64,000 bases of DNA from NCBI GenBank assembly GCA_946406115.1, contig OX291555.1, positions 12,232,001-12,296,000 on the forward strand. Reading direction: 5' to 3'. A program made the position numbers and the translations under genes. Below the pieces are notes generated by a model, which was given only the letters and a program-made list of their open reading frames with translations, made no database searches and was not told where the DNA came from. Below, piece after piece: positions 36,053 to 46,640 of this stretch (position 1 is the stretch's first letter; each line of letters starts with the position of its first letter). The DNA is from Apoda limacodes. Lineage: Eukaryota > Arthropoda > Insecta > Lepidoptera > Limacodidae.

Positions 36053-36303
36053 CTAACTATTCTTTTTAATAACATTAGCACCTTTTGAAAATCCCCAATT
36101 ATTGAACAATTCGAATGCATTAATATATTTTTCACCTGACTTCTCTGGTAAACAGCTTAGTTCAGCATTAGACACTTGTTGTCTTAGATCTTCTTGTGTT
36201 AAAGAAATATCTTCGTAACTCGAGTCATTAATTTTTTCAAAAGAAATACAATTTAAGATAACATAAACATACACAATAAAATAACTAATTTGTTTCGCGC
36301 CAT
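36053..36303 (-). pseudogene. Possible small secreted-peptide gene with a frame break in the signal peptide
   Basis: ATG at 36303 has a strong context (ACCAAAATGG) and opens MARNKLVILLCMFMLS, a typical signal peptide, but meets TAA after 16 codons. The overlapping frame, shifted by one position, is open from 36274 and earlier, reading ISFEKINDSSYEDISLTQED, LRQQVSNAELSCLPEKSGEK, YINAFELFNNWGFSKGANVI, and stops at 36053. One small indel would join the two. I do not recognise the peptide family. It could instead be a fragment of a repeat, since flanking DNA at 35700-36600 has repeat-like features. Confidence 0.35.
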
Positions 36304-36990
36304 TTTGGTTTCCTTTTTTTAGACGTGCGTTCAGAAATTTACGCTATGACACTTTTATCGAAAGCAAAGCATATTTTTTTAAATAAACGCTATTAATTAT
36401 TATTAGGTATTATTAATCATAAATATTAATATGCTTTTTATTAAAATAATTTTTTTTCTAAACCAATCATCATGTTGTTTTTTTTTCAGTATCGCAAAAT
36501 TCCAAAAGATACATTAAGTTGTCTCACGCTCGCAGCAAAAATCGATTTTACCCACTGTTTTTGAACAGCAAAACCACCCTTTTGGTGCTGGAGAGGTAAA
36601 AAGATCCATAAATATGTTAATTAGTAGAAAATTACATAGTTTGAGAGGTTCACATTGATAAATTGTAACACGATCAGAGTTCGATCATGGAATGAGTATT
36701 ATGTTAAGACACAAAAGAAGATGCTATAAACAAACATCACCTCACAGATGAAATACTAGTAACTACGTCGTGTGCCAATGGCACGGTAGAAGGCCAGTTT
36801 CAGCCGGTGACTATGTGACCAAGAGCCCATACACTGTAATTTTTGAGATAGCGGCGGCAACTGCGGTGCTCTAGTAGTTAGTAAACAATAGCTCATCCTG
36901 AGAAAATCCTGACCAAAAAATACTTGAAAAAAATGTAGTAGGTACTTGTTTTTTTCGTTTACATTAGTTAAGTATAATCTATCCATACTT

Positions 36991-37150
36991 AATATATTAA
37001 AGCTAAAGAGTTTATTTGTTTTTTTGTTCGATCGCGCTCATATATGGAACTTCTAGTCGGTTTTTAAAAATTCTTTTTGCGTTTGATAGCCCAATTCTTG
37101 AAGATTATAAGTTATATGTTATAGGCATAACATCGCGCTACGACCATAAG
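36991..37150 (-). repeat. Interspersed repeat (TATTAAAGCTAAAGAGTTT type)
   Basis: TAATATATTAAAGCTAAAGA, GATCGCGCTCATATATGGAA, ATCGCGCTACGACCATAAGG resemble a very common lepidopteran retroposon end. Single copy in this window, so it rests on recall. Confidence 0.4.
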
Positions 37151-37317
37151 GAGTCAAACAAAAAAAAGTCAGAAAGATCCTAAGCGAAAACAAAGTATTA
37201 TCACGGAAGAGCGATGCGACGCGACGGGGTATGGCAGCAACGAAAAGGACATAACATCGGCCAGGTCAGCAAATACTACGATAAAATTAATCTTGATTTC
37301 ATAAGCTGTATGTATTT

Positions 37318-37400
37318 TTAACCGACTTCAAAAAAAGGAGGAGGTTCTCAATTCGACTGTATATATATATATATTTTAATTTTTTTTTATGGGTGTACAG
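37318..37400 (+). repeat. 'ACTTCAAAAAAAGGAGGAGG' repeat, copy 1
   Basis: TTTTAACCGACTTCAAAAAA, GGAGGAGGTTCTCAATTCG followed by a (TA)n run. The same core recurs at 40390-40450, 43490-43540 and 52950-53000. It is widespread in insect genomes, and its origin is not clear. Confidence 0.6.
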
Positions 37401-37700
37401 CCATAACTTTTTTGTTTATGATTTTACAGTCTGAATTACAGTTTGAAGTTGGTTTCATGCAAGTGAAGCGTGTTATTAACTGTTAGGTAAATTAAATAGA
37501 AAACAACTTCAAACAGTAATTCAGATCAGATTTTTGAGAAATAAGTAATTATTTTTACCTTTTTAGTGCATCTTTTTGAAGCCGGTTGTTTTTTTTATTA
37601 AAAAGTTTTTATTTCTAAAACTAAATCATTTGATTGATTACTCTTAAAATAGTTTTGTGTTACATTGTGTCAGAAGTGTCGAAATTAGGTATATTAGGTA

Positions 37701-37906
37701 GGGTTGCCATACGTCCCGATATTTATACGGAACTGTCACCATATTTGAGAACTTCAACTATGCAGCTATAAGACTGTCGCATATCGTCATTTTTGTGATA
37801 AATTGTATTAAATGGCACGAAAATGTGGCTTAATTAAACTTATTGCTAATTTTTAGAGCTATCATTTTAAGCGTCCCGTATCAGTTCCCAAAAATTATGG
37901 CAACCC
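37701..37906. mobile_element. MITE with TA flanks
   Basis: GGGTTGCCATACGTCCCG at the left and its relative ending TTATGGCAACCC at the right form ~10-bp perfect, then imperfect, inverted ends. The 206-bp element is flanked by TA on both sides (37699-37700, 37907-37908), the target of Tc1/mariner elements. Confidence 0.65.
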
Positions 37907-37908
37907 TA

Positions 37909-39186
37909 ATATTATGAGCAGTAGTAGTCGCTTCCGGTCGCGCGACGATTTCGTCGCGATTCCCACGACCTCGGTGCAGTGGTTGGCGGTCGCGGACTGT
38001 GGTGACATTGTGCTCCGAACAATGCTTCTTGCTGCAGCCACTACGGCGCCGCCGGATACTCTGATGTAACACTACGATACGACCAATGACCTAGGCCTCA
38101 ACACTCAAAACTTATTTCAGGCTCACCGTTGACACTTCTGTACCGGGTGTAGTGCAAAAAACTTTTCTGACCCGGTGATCAAAAGTAAAACTATAGTCGC
38201 CATTTTGAAATGAAGTGAACTTACAACGAGACTCAACTGTGAGTGTGAGTCGGTTTTTTATTAAGTATACTTCTTCTTTACATGTGTGTTTGTCACCTAG
38301 CTCAGGAGGAGAAACGGCTGACACAATTTGGGTGAAATTATCTCTGAATATTTGAATGGGTTCCTGGATGATTTGAAAACACAATTGGACCTGGTAGGTG
38401 ATGCTGCAGTAGGTGTGTGACGATTTTAATGATATTTTTTGTGTAGGTACGTAGAACGTATGGTCTCTGGATGGTCCCTACAAGGTTTGAATTTAGAAAT
38501 GGACCCAGTAGATGGCGCTGCAGTTTGTGAGTCACTGAACTTTGCCTAAACGGCAGAGATGAATTTAAAGATAAAGATAATTTTAATGTGATACGTTAAC
38601 GAATAGTGGTTAAAACAAAAAAAAAGAAAATTTAGAGGTCTTTTACAGTTTTTTTTCTTTCGAGGATAATTAAAGATATCGCAATTTTGGTAGTACAAGG
38701 CATTAGGTATGTGTTCTTCTATTTAGGGTTAAATTTTTACCCTAAAATACTAACTGAAAGTAATGATTTTTCCATTTAAAAAAGTGTCACTTGGCACTGG
38801 TCAGCTTCGTAGTTCCGTATACAATTTTAGTGAAATGTGCCGTTTTGTATATCAAATGTAAGGGCTTGATTAGATTATTTTAAATATATAAATTAAAGTC
38901 AATATCGCATTACGAAATAAATAAAATTAACACGCCGTATTCAGTATGTAAGTAGGTATTTTTAAGTATGTTTATTTGTTATTTAGTTTTTTTTATATAC
39001 CACCGCAGCCTATGTTTATCAATATATGACTACAATTATCACAAACGACTCATATCTTTCATGTAAAAGACTAAAAAAAGTCAAAGTTGGCTGAAAAAAA
39101 TACGCATTACTTAGTAGTTTTGCAAATCAATATTAATATATAATAAAGCATTATAGGTATTATAAACCTATTAAATTATAGTATAC
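37909..39186. other. No gene recognised; one GC-rich patch
   Basis: 37915-38060 is GC-rich with open frames on both strands, but neither gives a known domain or paired splice sites. 38340-38540 has two diverged copies of a GGACC-x-GTAG-GATG-GCTGCAG module. Confidence 0.35.
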
Positions 39187-39375
39187 TAGCTGACCGGGCA
39201 GACGTTGTCCTGCATGATACCGACTTCAGCGTCATCTGCTGGGCTCATTTGTGAATCTAAACCACCCAGGGCGCCAGCCAAACGCATACAAAAAAAAAAG
39301 TTTTAATCGGTCCAGCCGTTTAGGAGAAATACAGTGACATACACACGTACAGTAAAATTTTATATATAAAGATAA
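39187..39375 (+). repeat. Interspersed retroposon copy (CTAGCTGACCGGGCAGACGT type)
   Basis: Starts CTAGCTGACCGGGCAGACGT, contains TCGGTCCAGCCGTTTAGGAG and ends GTGACATACACACGTACAGT plus TAAAATTTTATATATAAAGA. This head and tail are typical of a widespread arthropod RTE-like non-autonomous element (recall). Confidence 0.65.
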
Positions 39376-39762
39376 GAGATGCAAGGGACGAGAGATCTGT
39401 ACACACATTTTGACAGGGCAGTCTCTATGTCTCCTAAACTATATTTATATATTGTGACTTAGGAGACAGTGTTCAGCCGAGTACCTACGTATCAGTATAA
39501 CTTTGGAGAAATAAAACGTTCTTTACCGTAATTCTAATGGATAATAAATGTATTGGTAAAATTTCAGCCGGTGGTAAGAATAGGTAACTAACAATATTAC
39601 CATGTTTATATACTTATGGTACAGAACTATTATCGGTGCGCGAGTTTGACTCTCACTTTTTATCCGCAATATGTGCACCTTAAATATCTATCAAATCAAT
39701 TGATCATATAGATCACCGCCGAACGCCGTTGTGCCAAATTTCATGATGATCGGTTCCGTATC

Positions 39763-40105
39763 TATACATCCATCTATGTGGATATTGAGATAACAGTACA
39801 TCATTATAATAAATACATCATTGTATATATGTCGAAGCCATCTGGTTAAATTAGTTATTTAATGGCAAATAAATTATATTATATATAACTGAACAGATTA
39901 TCTATGTTGACACTAGAGAAACTGAACCTAAGCCAACAGAAATGACTTATACAGTGCGATTTCTGTTATTTTCTTTTCTATACTTGACGATCTGCCCAGG
40001 CGTCTAATTGACTGGCTAATTTAACGAGATGGCTGCGACATATATACAATGATGTATTATAATGACTTAGTATATTACCTTAATGTCTATATAGATGGAT
40101 GTATG
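39763..40105. mobile_element. MITE with ~88-bp inverted ends
   Basis: Left arm 39763-39854 (ATACATCCATCTATGTGGAT ... GTTAAATTAG) matches the complement of right arm 40016-40105 (CTAATTTAACGAGATGGCTG ... ATAGATGGATGTAT). Shared blocks include CATCATTGTATATATGTCG. The centre is about 160 bp, with no ORF. Confidence 0.8.
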
Positions 40106-40389
40106 AGTATATATATTTCATAGAAAAGTGCAAGGAATTTATAAACCACAGCCGATATAATTATGCGTTGACACGGTTATAAGTGAGCACCTGTTGAATA
40201 ACCTATTTATTTACGTTCATTATGCGAAGCCAATGAATGCACTCTTTGCTAACAATATTTTCTTGCTTACTTTAAAAATATATTTTAAGTCATACATGAA
40301 ACATTATAAAAAATAACATGGGCATGTTCAACTATTACAAAGGTTTAGGACTTCCGTCTGTCTTTTTACTGAGGTGTATATTAGTAGTT

Positions 40390-40450
40390 TTTAACCAACT
40401 TCAAAGAAAGGAGGAGGTTCTCAATTCGTCGGAACCTTTTTTTTATGTAC
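40390..40450 (+). repeat. 'GGAGGAGGTTCTCAATTCGT' repeat, copy 2
   Basis: AACCAACTTCAAAGAAAGGA then GGAGGTTCTCAATTCGTC and a T run, as at 37318. Confidence 0.6.
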
Positions 40451-40740
40451 ACATATGTTCCCCGATTACTCGAAGATTCCTTGACCGATTTGGATAATTC
40501 TTTTTTGGTTTGAAAAAGTATACTTCCCTGGTGGTCCTATGATCATCAGGTCAGGATATAATGATGAGATCCTGGAGAAATCGAGGGAACTCTTCAAATT
40601 GTTACAGGCACACTTGAAGCGATTTGATTATTTTTATTAGTGTACGAGAAAATAAGCCAATAGGTCAATTAAAACGACAAACAACTTGAAAAAAAATTAC
40701 TTAAAAGTTAAAAATTATTATTTAAAAAAATCTGATCTAT

Positions 40741-40849
40741 AGTCGTATTTTTAATTAGACGAAGCCAACTGACAGTAGCTAGTACTGTTTCATCAACAAC
40801 TGACAATAAAATAAACGTCAGTTAGCTTCGTCTAATTAAAAATACGACT
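40741..40849. mobile_element. Hairpin MITE, 109 bp
   Basis: AGTCGTATTTTTAATTAGAC ... CAACTGAC (40741-40773) is repeated inverted as GTCAGTTAGCTTCGTCTAAT ... ACGACT (40817-40849); 32 of 33 positions pair. The spacer is 43 bp. Flanks contain TATA and TTATA, compatible with a TA target. Confidence 0.85.
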
Positions 40850-43800
40850 TATAAATTACAGTTTTACGTTGTTGTCTATATCTCTAACAGTTGAAATAAT
40901 TATTTTTACCTTTTTAGACACGACATTTAATGATAATGCTATATCAAAAAGTTGGAAGGCTGTCTGTCCGTCTGTCCGTTTCCCTCTAATTTTGGAAGTC
41001 AATTTTGACCAGCGTCTTATTACTATCGGTGTGTGCTACAATTTTGTATGTAGGTACTTTAGATTCACGTATGACACTATAAGCAAGCTTAACACAAACC
41101 CGAGATCCGCGTGGAAACCGATCTCAGGCATAGAAAGTGTTACTAACTAACTTAGGTACTACTTAATTTAACTAACTTAAAATAATTAAGGAGTTGCCGT
41201 TGAAATTCTACACCGACAATCGAAATTAGGGCGGGTGGAACCCCCAACTAGCACATTAGTGATTTGTACAGCTTATCTTACGGCTTTTAGTTCTAAATAG
41301 GTAGTATATCAGTGTAATAAAAATCTTTCAGTTGTAAGGTGGTCTCGAAGATGCAAATCAGTACTTAAATTCACTCGCAGTTGCATATATGTATGTATTT
41401 AGCTACCCCTATATATCTTGTGGTGGCATACAGTCAAAATTGCTACCATTAACTGTAAATAAGCTATATTTGCCACTAATGTGGCACCAGTGCAGTGATA
41501 GCAAAGAAGGTTTTAAAATCACTGATAGGCAACTTTTATAAATAAGTTAGATTAAATCCCAATATGGCACTTAAAGTTTCAAATAGGTGGTGTAAAGGAT
41601 TGTCCTGCCACCTGTAGTGCTAAACTGGGTTATGTTCCGGTTGCTGTAACTCTAAGTTCTACTGCGCACTGATAAGTCGCCCTAACGCATAAATAAGTTT
41701 CAAAAGGCCAACTTAAAGAACCAAAATAAGCGATTATGACTTATTTTGAACTATTAAGGATCTTTTAGTTCTAAAAATTATTTTTGGTTATAACATTCAA
41801 TTAATTGCATTTACAGTATGCAAATAGGTGATTTTTAAACCTCATGGTGCTTAATGAGGCGTAAATAAGTGAGGATTAGAACTGTAAGATGCAAACCATG
41901 TCTTAAAGATGGAGTCTTTAAAATTGTGAAAGTTTGGATACGAAATTATGTTATTGACACCTAACTAAAATTGTGGTATTTGTAACTGATGTAATTTAAC
42001 AATATGATAGAATTTAGATAACCAATATCACTTGTTTTGAAAATCAATAAAAAAGTGAGGTTATATTTATATTTACTTTTTAATTTATTATTCTAATAAA
42101 CTTAATCTAATAAAAGGCGCGTGAAAATCTATAACGAAATATCATATATAATTCACATTAAAAAATAAATCGCAACGACTTTTATGCTAACTAAATGCTA
42201 AAACATTAAAGTTACATAATAATAAATAGAAACACGATACGACTTACCTAATTACACACGAGTCGCACTCAGAGTTACCTTTGGATTTTATTTTAAATAA
42301 TTAATAATTAGATTTTGCACTCGAACATTTTTTTAGTACTTCTTTAACACCTGATGAATGAACAAAATCGTTTTTCATTCAATTACTCATTCGCTACGCA
42401 CAACTTATACCCACGGTTCTAATTTCCACTACAGAGTATAATTTAAACTATTAAGGAACCCATTTAGAACCGAAAATAGGTTGCAATTTTTCTCCTTTTT
42501 GTGCTATTAGGGTGGCATATGGGTTGCCCGCACCTATATACCACTTAAGAATGGCTGTAATTTTCACCTTGGGTAATACTCGGTCCTAATATATATCTCA
42601 TATGTCACCTGTTGCGTTAGTTGGGACCGCGGGAAAATTTAGAATGGAAATAGTTTGAGTCCTGGGGAAGAACAAAGACTACCTACTTGAAAACGTCAAG
42701 TGTGACTCGGATTTTTTCCATAATTGAGGAATCGCTATTTTAACCGAATTTAGGGCGAGTGGAACCGTGGGCAACAGCTAGTTGTTTTATAATTACAAAA
42801 ATAGTTAAAAAAAATCATAGTTCTTTTCTAGTTCGGACTGCAGTATGGACATAAGAATAATAAAAAATACGGTACGGGTTTCTTTAAGAAGGAAGTAATA
42901 ACATTTTTAAAGAGTCAGCAATACCAGAGTGACGCCTCTAGTGATATAAGTGTCTATAGGCTGTAGTGTTAAAAAAATGCAGGGCAGTAACTTCACTGGA
43001 CCGAATTCCTTCAGTCGTCAAATACATATTTTGCCATTTGAAAAAAAAAACATTCTCTTTGGTTAATTTAAATGGAAACAACTCTAAAAGTAGCTGCGAG
43101 TTAGAGAGGTGCTACTTCACCGCTGTTCTCATCAGGCTTGAGTTCGCTAAATTAATAATTCAAAGTACGAAAAGTCGAAATTTGATAAGTAGTCAAAAGA
43201 AGTAAGGAGAATCACAAAATCTAATGTCGTCTAATAATGGCAAATGAGATATATTATTGTCTCTGGTCTTTCATTTAACTATTTTAAAAGCTGTGAATTT
43301 ACAATGGTGAACATTATAAAGCCATTAGAAACTGTTGTGTGGCCTGTAAAATACACAGTCGAGCTCTCAGTTATATCTTACCTACCACAATATTTTATTT
43401 CTGAAACACGTAACAGCACAAATTTATTCATGTTTTTTTATACATTAAATGACAAAGTTGCTTTAAGAATATAAAGTTTTTAATTATCTTTTGAACTGAC
43501 ATCAAAAAAGGAGGTGGTACTTAATTCGGTTATATGTTTTTTTTAACGTTACCTTGCCTTAGACCTTCGTGATTTGGATTTTTTTTGGCATAGGGAAGGA
43601 TTAATTTACATATTGGTCCCATCTTAATTTAGTATTGTTACTTTGAGTAAGATGCGTATTCAAAATCGTAACGCATAAGATTGCTGACCCGCGAATGTAG
43701 TGCGTGGGGTTTTATTTAAAAAAAAATCGTGCGGAAACAAACCGCAACAAATCTGTAGCAAACCACAGAAATCCGCATAGTATTTTAACTCGCAGTGCGC

Positions 43801-44406
43801 ACAATTTCGTTATGTCATTCACACCTTACAAATTTTTTTAAAAAAAGCGCACAGCATTTTACCGAAGTGCACGGCCTGACCAGTTCGATAACCATTTTGA
43901 CATTTTATGCATTTGATATTGCAAGAAAAAACTGATTTTTACGTTTTAATTTTAGGGTTCTTTAGTTAAAACCGAATGTTACGTAGGTAATCTATAGCTT
44001 CGTCATATCTGTGCGTCTATCAGTTTGTCAAATATAAGGGTTCCTAGTCTAAGGCAAAAACGTATTTTGTCATGTCAATCCGTTCTTCCATTTGCCAATA
44101 ATTTGAGGGGAAAAAAGTCAGCTATTATAAAGTTTCGTCATATCTGCCCGTCGGTCCTCAATGAAAAAAACGTTGACAAATATTAGAAAGTAATTTTATC
44201 GCTTATGGTTACGTCATGTACATATTTTCAATCATTTGTTTTGAGGATTCCGTTATCCGTATGTATGTGGTAAAAAACCCGTGTAATAGTTTTCTATCCT
44301 TTACACGGTTTCGAAGAAAATTGGAATTTGTTTAATAGGGCAACTAAAAATTAAAAATAAACTATTTTTTAACAAAAACATAAATCGACTACAAATCCAC
44401 TAAAAC
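40850..44406. other. No gene recognised; scattered repeat fragments
   Basis: AT-rich. Holds a retroposon end at 41195-41262 (TTAAGGAGTTGCCGTTGAAA), another at 42640-42785 (GAAAACGTCAAGTGTGACTC), and copy 3 of the GGAGG repeat at 43490-43540. Open frames at 42966-43205 and 43244-43474 look like chance. Confidence 0.45.
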
Positions 44407-44658
44407 GTAAAAAATAAGGCCCTAAAGAAGACTTATTGACAGAACATTCAGCTATATGTTTTATTCGCCTTGAAGTCGATTGCCACTGCTCCTAGCAGAC
44501 ATACTGACGAAACTGTAGCTAAATGTCGGATGCCAACAGAATCTTTTGACATACTCGTATCTTTACTTGTGTTTATTTTTAACAATCGATTTCAAGGGGA
44601 ATAAAACATGTAGCCGATTGTTCTGTCAATAAGTCTGCTTTAGGGGCTTATTTTTTAC
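44407..44658. mobile_element. MITE with ~75-bp inverted ends
   Basis: Left arm 44407-44482 (GTAAAAAATAAGGCCCTAAA ... GTCGATTG) and right arm 44583-44658 (CAATCGATTTCAAGGGGAAT ... CTTATTTTTTAC) match at most positions, including ACTTATTGACAGAACA and its complement. Total 252 bp. Confidence 0.8.
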
Positions 44659-45401
44659 TTATATATATATATCTTTGCAGAACCGCATTTAAAATTTTCT
44701 TTACATTATGATGATTATGATGTTATATGTGTAGTATCCAGCCACTGGTTCCCCCTTCTGGGGTTAAATTCGTGATATTATAAATTTATTTTAAATAAGT
44801 AAAAAATATTTTAATTTAGCACCGTTTTCTGCTTATAAATATCTACCTACCTACTTTTTAATAAATCCGAGACAACAAATTCCAAAAATAACAAATGGCA
44901 CATTGCTTTCGGGTTAACTGGTTTTGTAGTTACGGATTAAGTTAAAGTTTGAGCAGGGTGTTTGACAAGGAGTCAGATGAATATGGACAACATATGACTC
45001 ATGAATGGACTTGCGGTGTGGTTTTTATGTATTTATATACTTACTACGCATGATTGTAAGTTACACTGTGTAACTGCAAAAGTAGTACGTTACAAATAAG
45101 CAAAATAAATAAAATTTATTATTATTCCTCATTTACTCATAGTATTTAAATTGCCTGGTGCAGATGGATTAATAACGGACGAACAATTTACCAGTTGTAT
45201 TTTTTAAATAACGTTGAGGTATCATACACTTGTGCATAGTCGAAAATATATTTGTGTTTAAATTTAGTACAAGGATAGATTTTTTGTCAGTCAGTTAGTT
45301 AATATGACTATATTCAAATTAGAAAATGAAAAAAACATTGATTGGTTGAGTTTTGAATTTTGGTATACATGTTCATTATGACCTCTCGTTGAACATAGTA
45401 C

Positions 45402-45462
45402 TAAGTACTAAGTCTTCAGCAATACCTAGTACATAGTACTAAGTCTTCAGCAATACCTGTTG
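45402..45462. repeat. Two tandem copies of a ~32-bp unit
   Basis: AGTACTAAGTCTTCAGCAAT followed by ACCT occurs at about 45405 and 45437. Confidence 0.75.
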
Positions 45463-45899
45463 CGCTCCCAACTATGTTTGCAAATAGTTTTTCGTATTCT
45501 TAAAACTTCTCTTTAGGCATATATCGTATGCTAGCGGTCGACATGCATCGACTGGTCGGTAGCAGTAGAGATGGTATGTCGCAAGAGGGTTTTTTGACCC
45601 CTCTTATTTTAGTGATGTCATAGTTTAGTTCAGACTAGTCGATCTATCGACTAAAACACTTACCGCGAATAACAAGCCTTGAGTAAATCTCGAATTCGAG
45701 ATAATCACTTTCAGCACGAGAATTAGGCCCCTCATGCTCTCATTATATCCAGGTGCGTCTTCACCATATGCGGCGCCCGGGAGCGAAAGCCAACAATGCG
45801 CCCCCTTTTTCAAACATTTTGACAAATTGATTTTTCATTGTATAGACTGCTACAAAAATACAGAAGAAAAAAATCACATAAATAAGCAATAGTAGCATA

Positions 45900-45992
45900 G
45901 TATATGTACGTAGGTATGTATGTATGTATCGTAGTACGTCACGCCTGGCTCTCAGAGGGGTAGGCAGAGTAGGCAGAGGGGTAAGTCAGTAT
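45900..45992 (-). repeat. Retroposon 3' end with (TATG)n tail
   Basis: GTATGTATGTATGTATCG followed by GTACGTCACGCCTGGCTCTC and AGAGGGGTAGGCAGAG. This arrangement is the usual 3' end of a lepidopteran RTE-type LINE/SINE (recall), in minus orientation. Confidence 0.55.
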
Positions 45993-45999
45993 TATTTCT

Positions 46000-46340
46000 T
46001 TATTTTCCAATGATTTCAGCTGATTTAATCTCTACATCTCTTTCGATACTTATCATTGCCGAATTTGTTAGTCTGTCTTGGGTCATAGTTGATCGAAGGT
46101 AAGTTTTTAGTAATTTCAGTTTTGCTTTCAGCTACTGTCACCGGAAGAGTCAAATATATGCGTAAAGACGTTGCAAGATTTGGGAAAATGGACATTAAAA
46201 TATTTGAACAAATATATTTTAAAACATCTAAAGGAGTTGTGTCGTTATTTATAAAAAATATTGGCAGTAATTCCAACTCACATCTTCCACATCTATGTCA
46301 GAGCTCAGTCCTGAAGTTAGTTTTCGCTGTAAGTTGAGAC
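46000..46340 (-). pseudogene. hAT-family transposase, C-terminal dimerisation domain relic
   Basis: Minus strand: LPIFFINNDTTPLDVLKYIC, SNILMSIFPNLATSLRIYLT, LPVTVAES. After a frame break it continues AKLKLLKTYLRSTMTQDRLT, NSAMISIERDVEIKSAEI. The pattern (I/F)FPNL...LRI-LT-PVTVA...SKLKL-KTYLRSTM-Q-RL is the Dimer_Tnp_hAT domain. Residues around the normal SAERSF are lost at the break. No N-terminal DDE part is recognisable to the right, although 46350-46630 may hold badly decayed pieces. Confidence 0.85.
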
Positions 46341-46640
46341 ATTGTGTTTTTTTTTTCTTCAATATTTGACTCTCTATTTTGATTATAAAAATTTACTTTA
46401 AAATTCTGTTTGGGATCTAAGATGGGCTCGTCTACAGCTTCGTTATCAAAATTTCTTCTTCGGGGACGTGGACGAGCAGTTTGAATGAATTAAAATCTGC
46501 AATTAAAACAGACTCAGATATTACCTACTCAAATGCACTATCCGTGCGACTTGTGCTGAGATCTTTTTTAGCCATATCAATCATCTGGACCGCCTCTGAA
46601 ATGATTTTGTCTGACTTTTGTTAACTCTTACTCACAATAT

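Noticed and set aside
37881..38072. GC-rich minus-strand frame rich in Arg (RRRRSGCSKKHCSEH)
   Set aside because: Both strands are open because of base composition; no recognised domain, and it abuts a MITE.
45625..45825. Open frame MRGLILVLKVIISNSRFTQG... ending at a GTAAGT, considered as the ABCB N-terminal exon
   Set aside because: Hydrophobic rather than a polar cytosolic N-terminus, 12 kb away, and neighbouring GGCGCCCGGG motifs recur at about 47500, so it looks repeat-derived.
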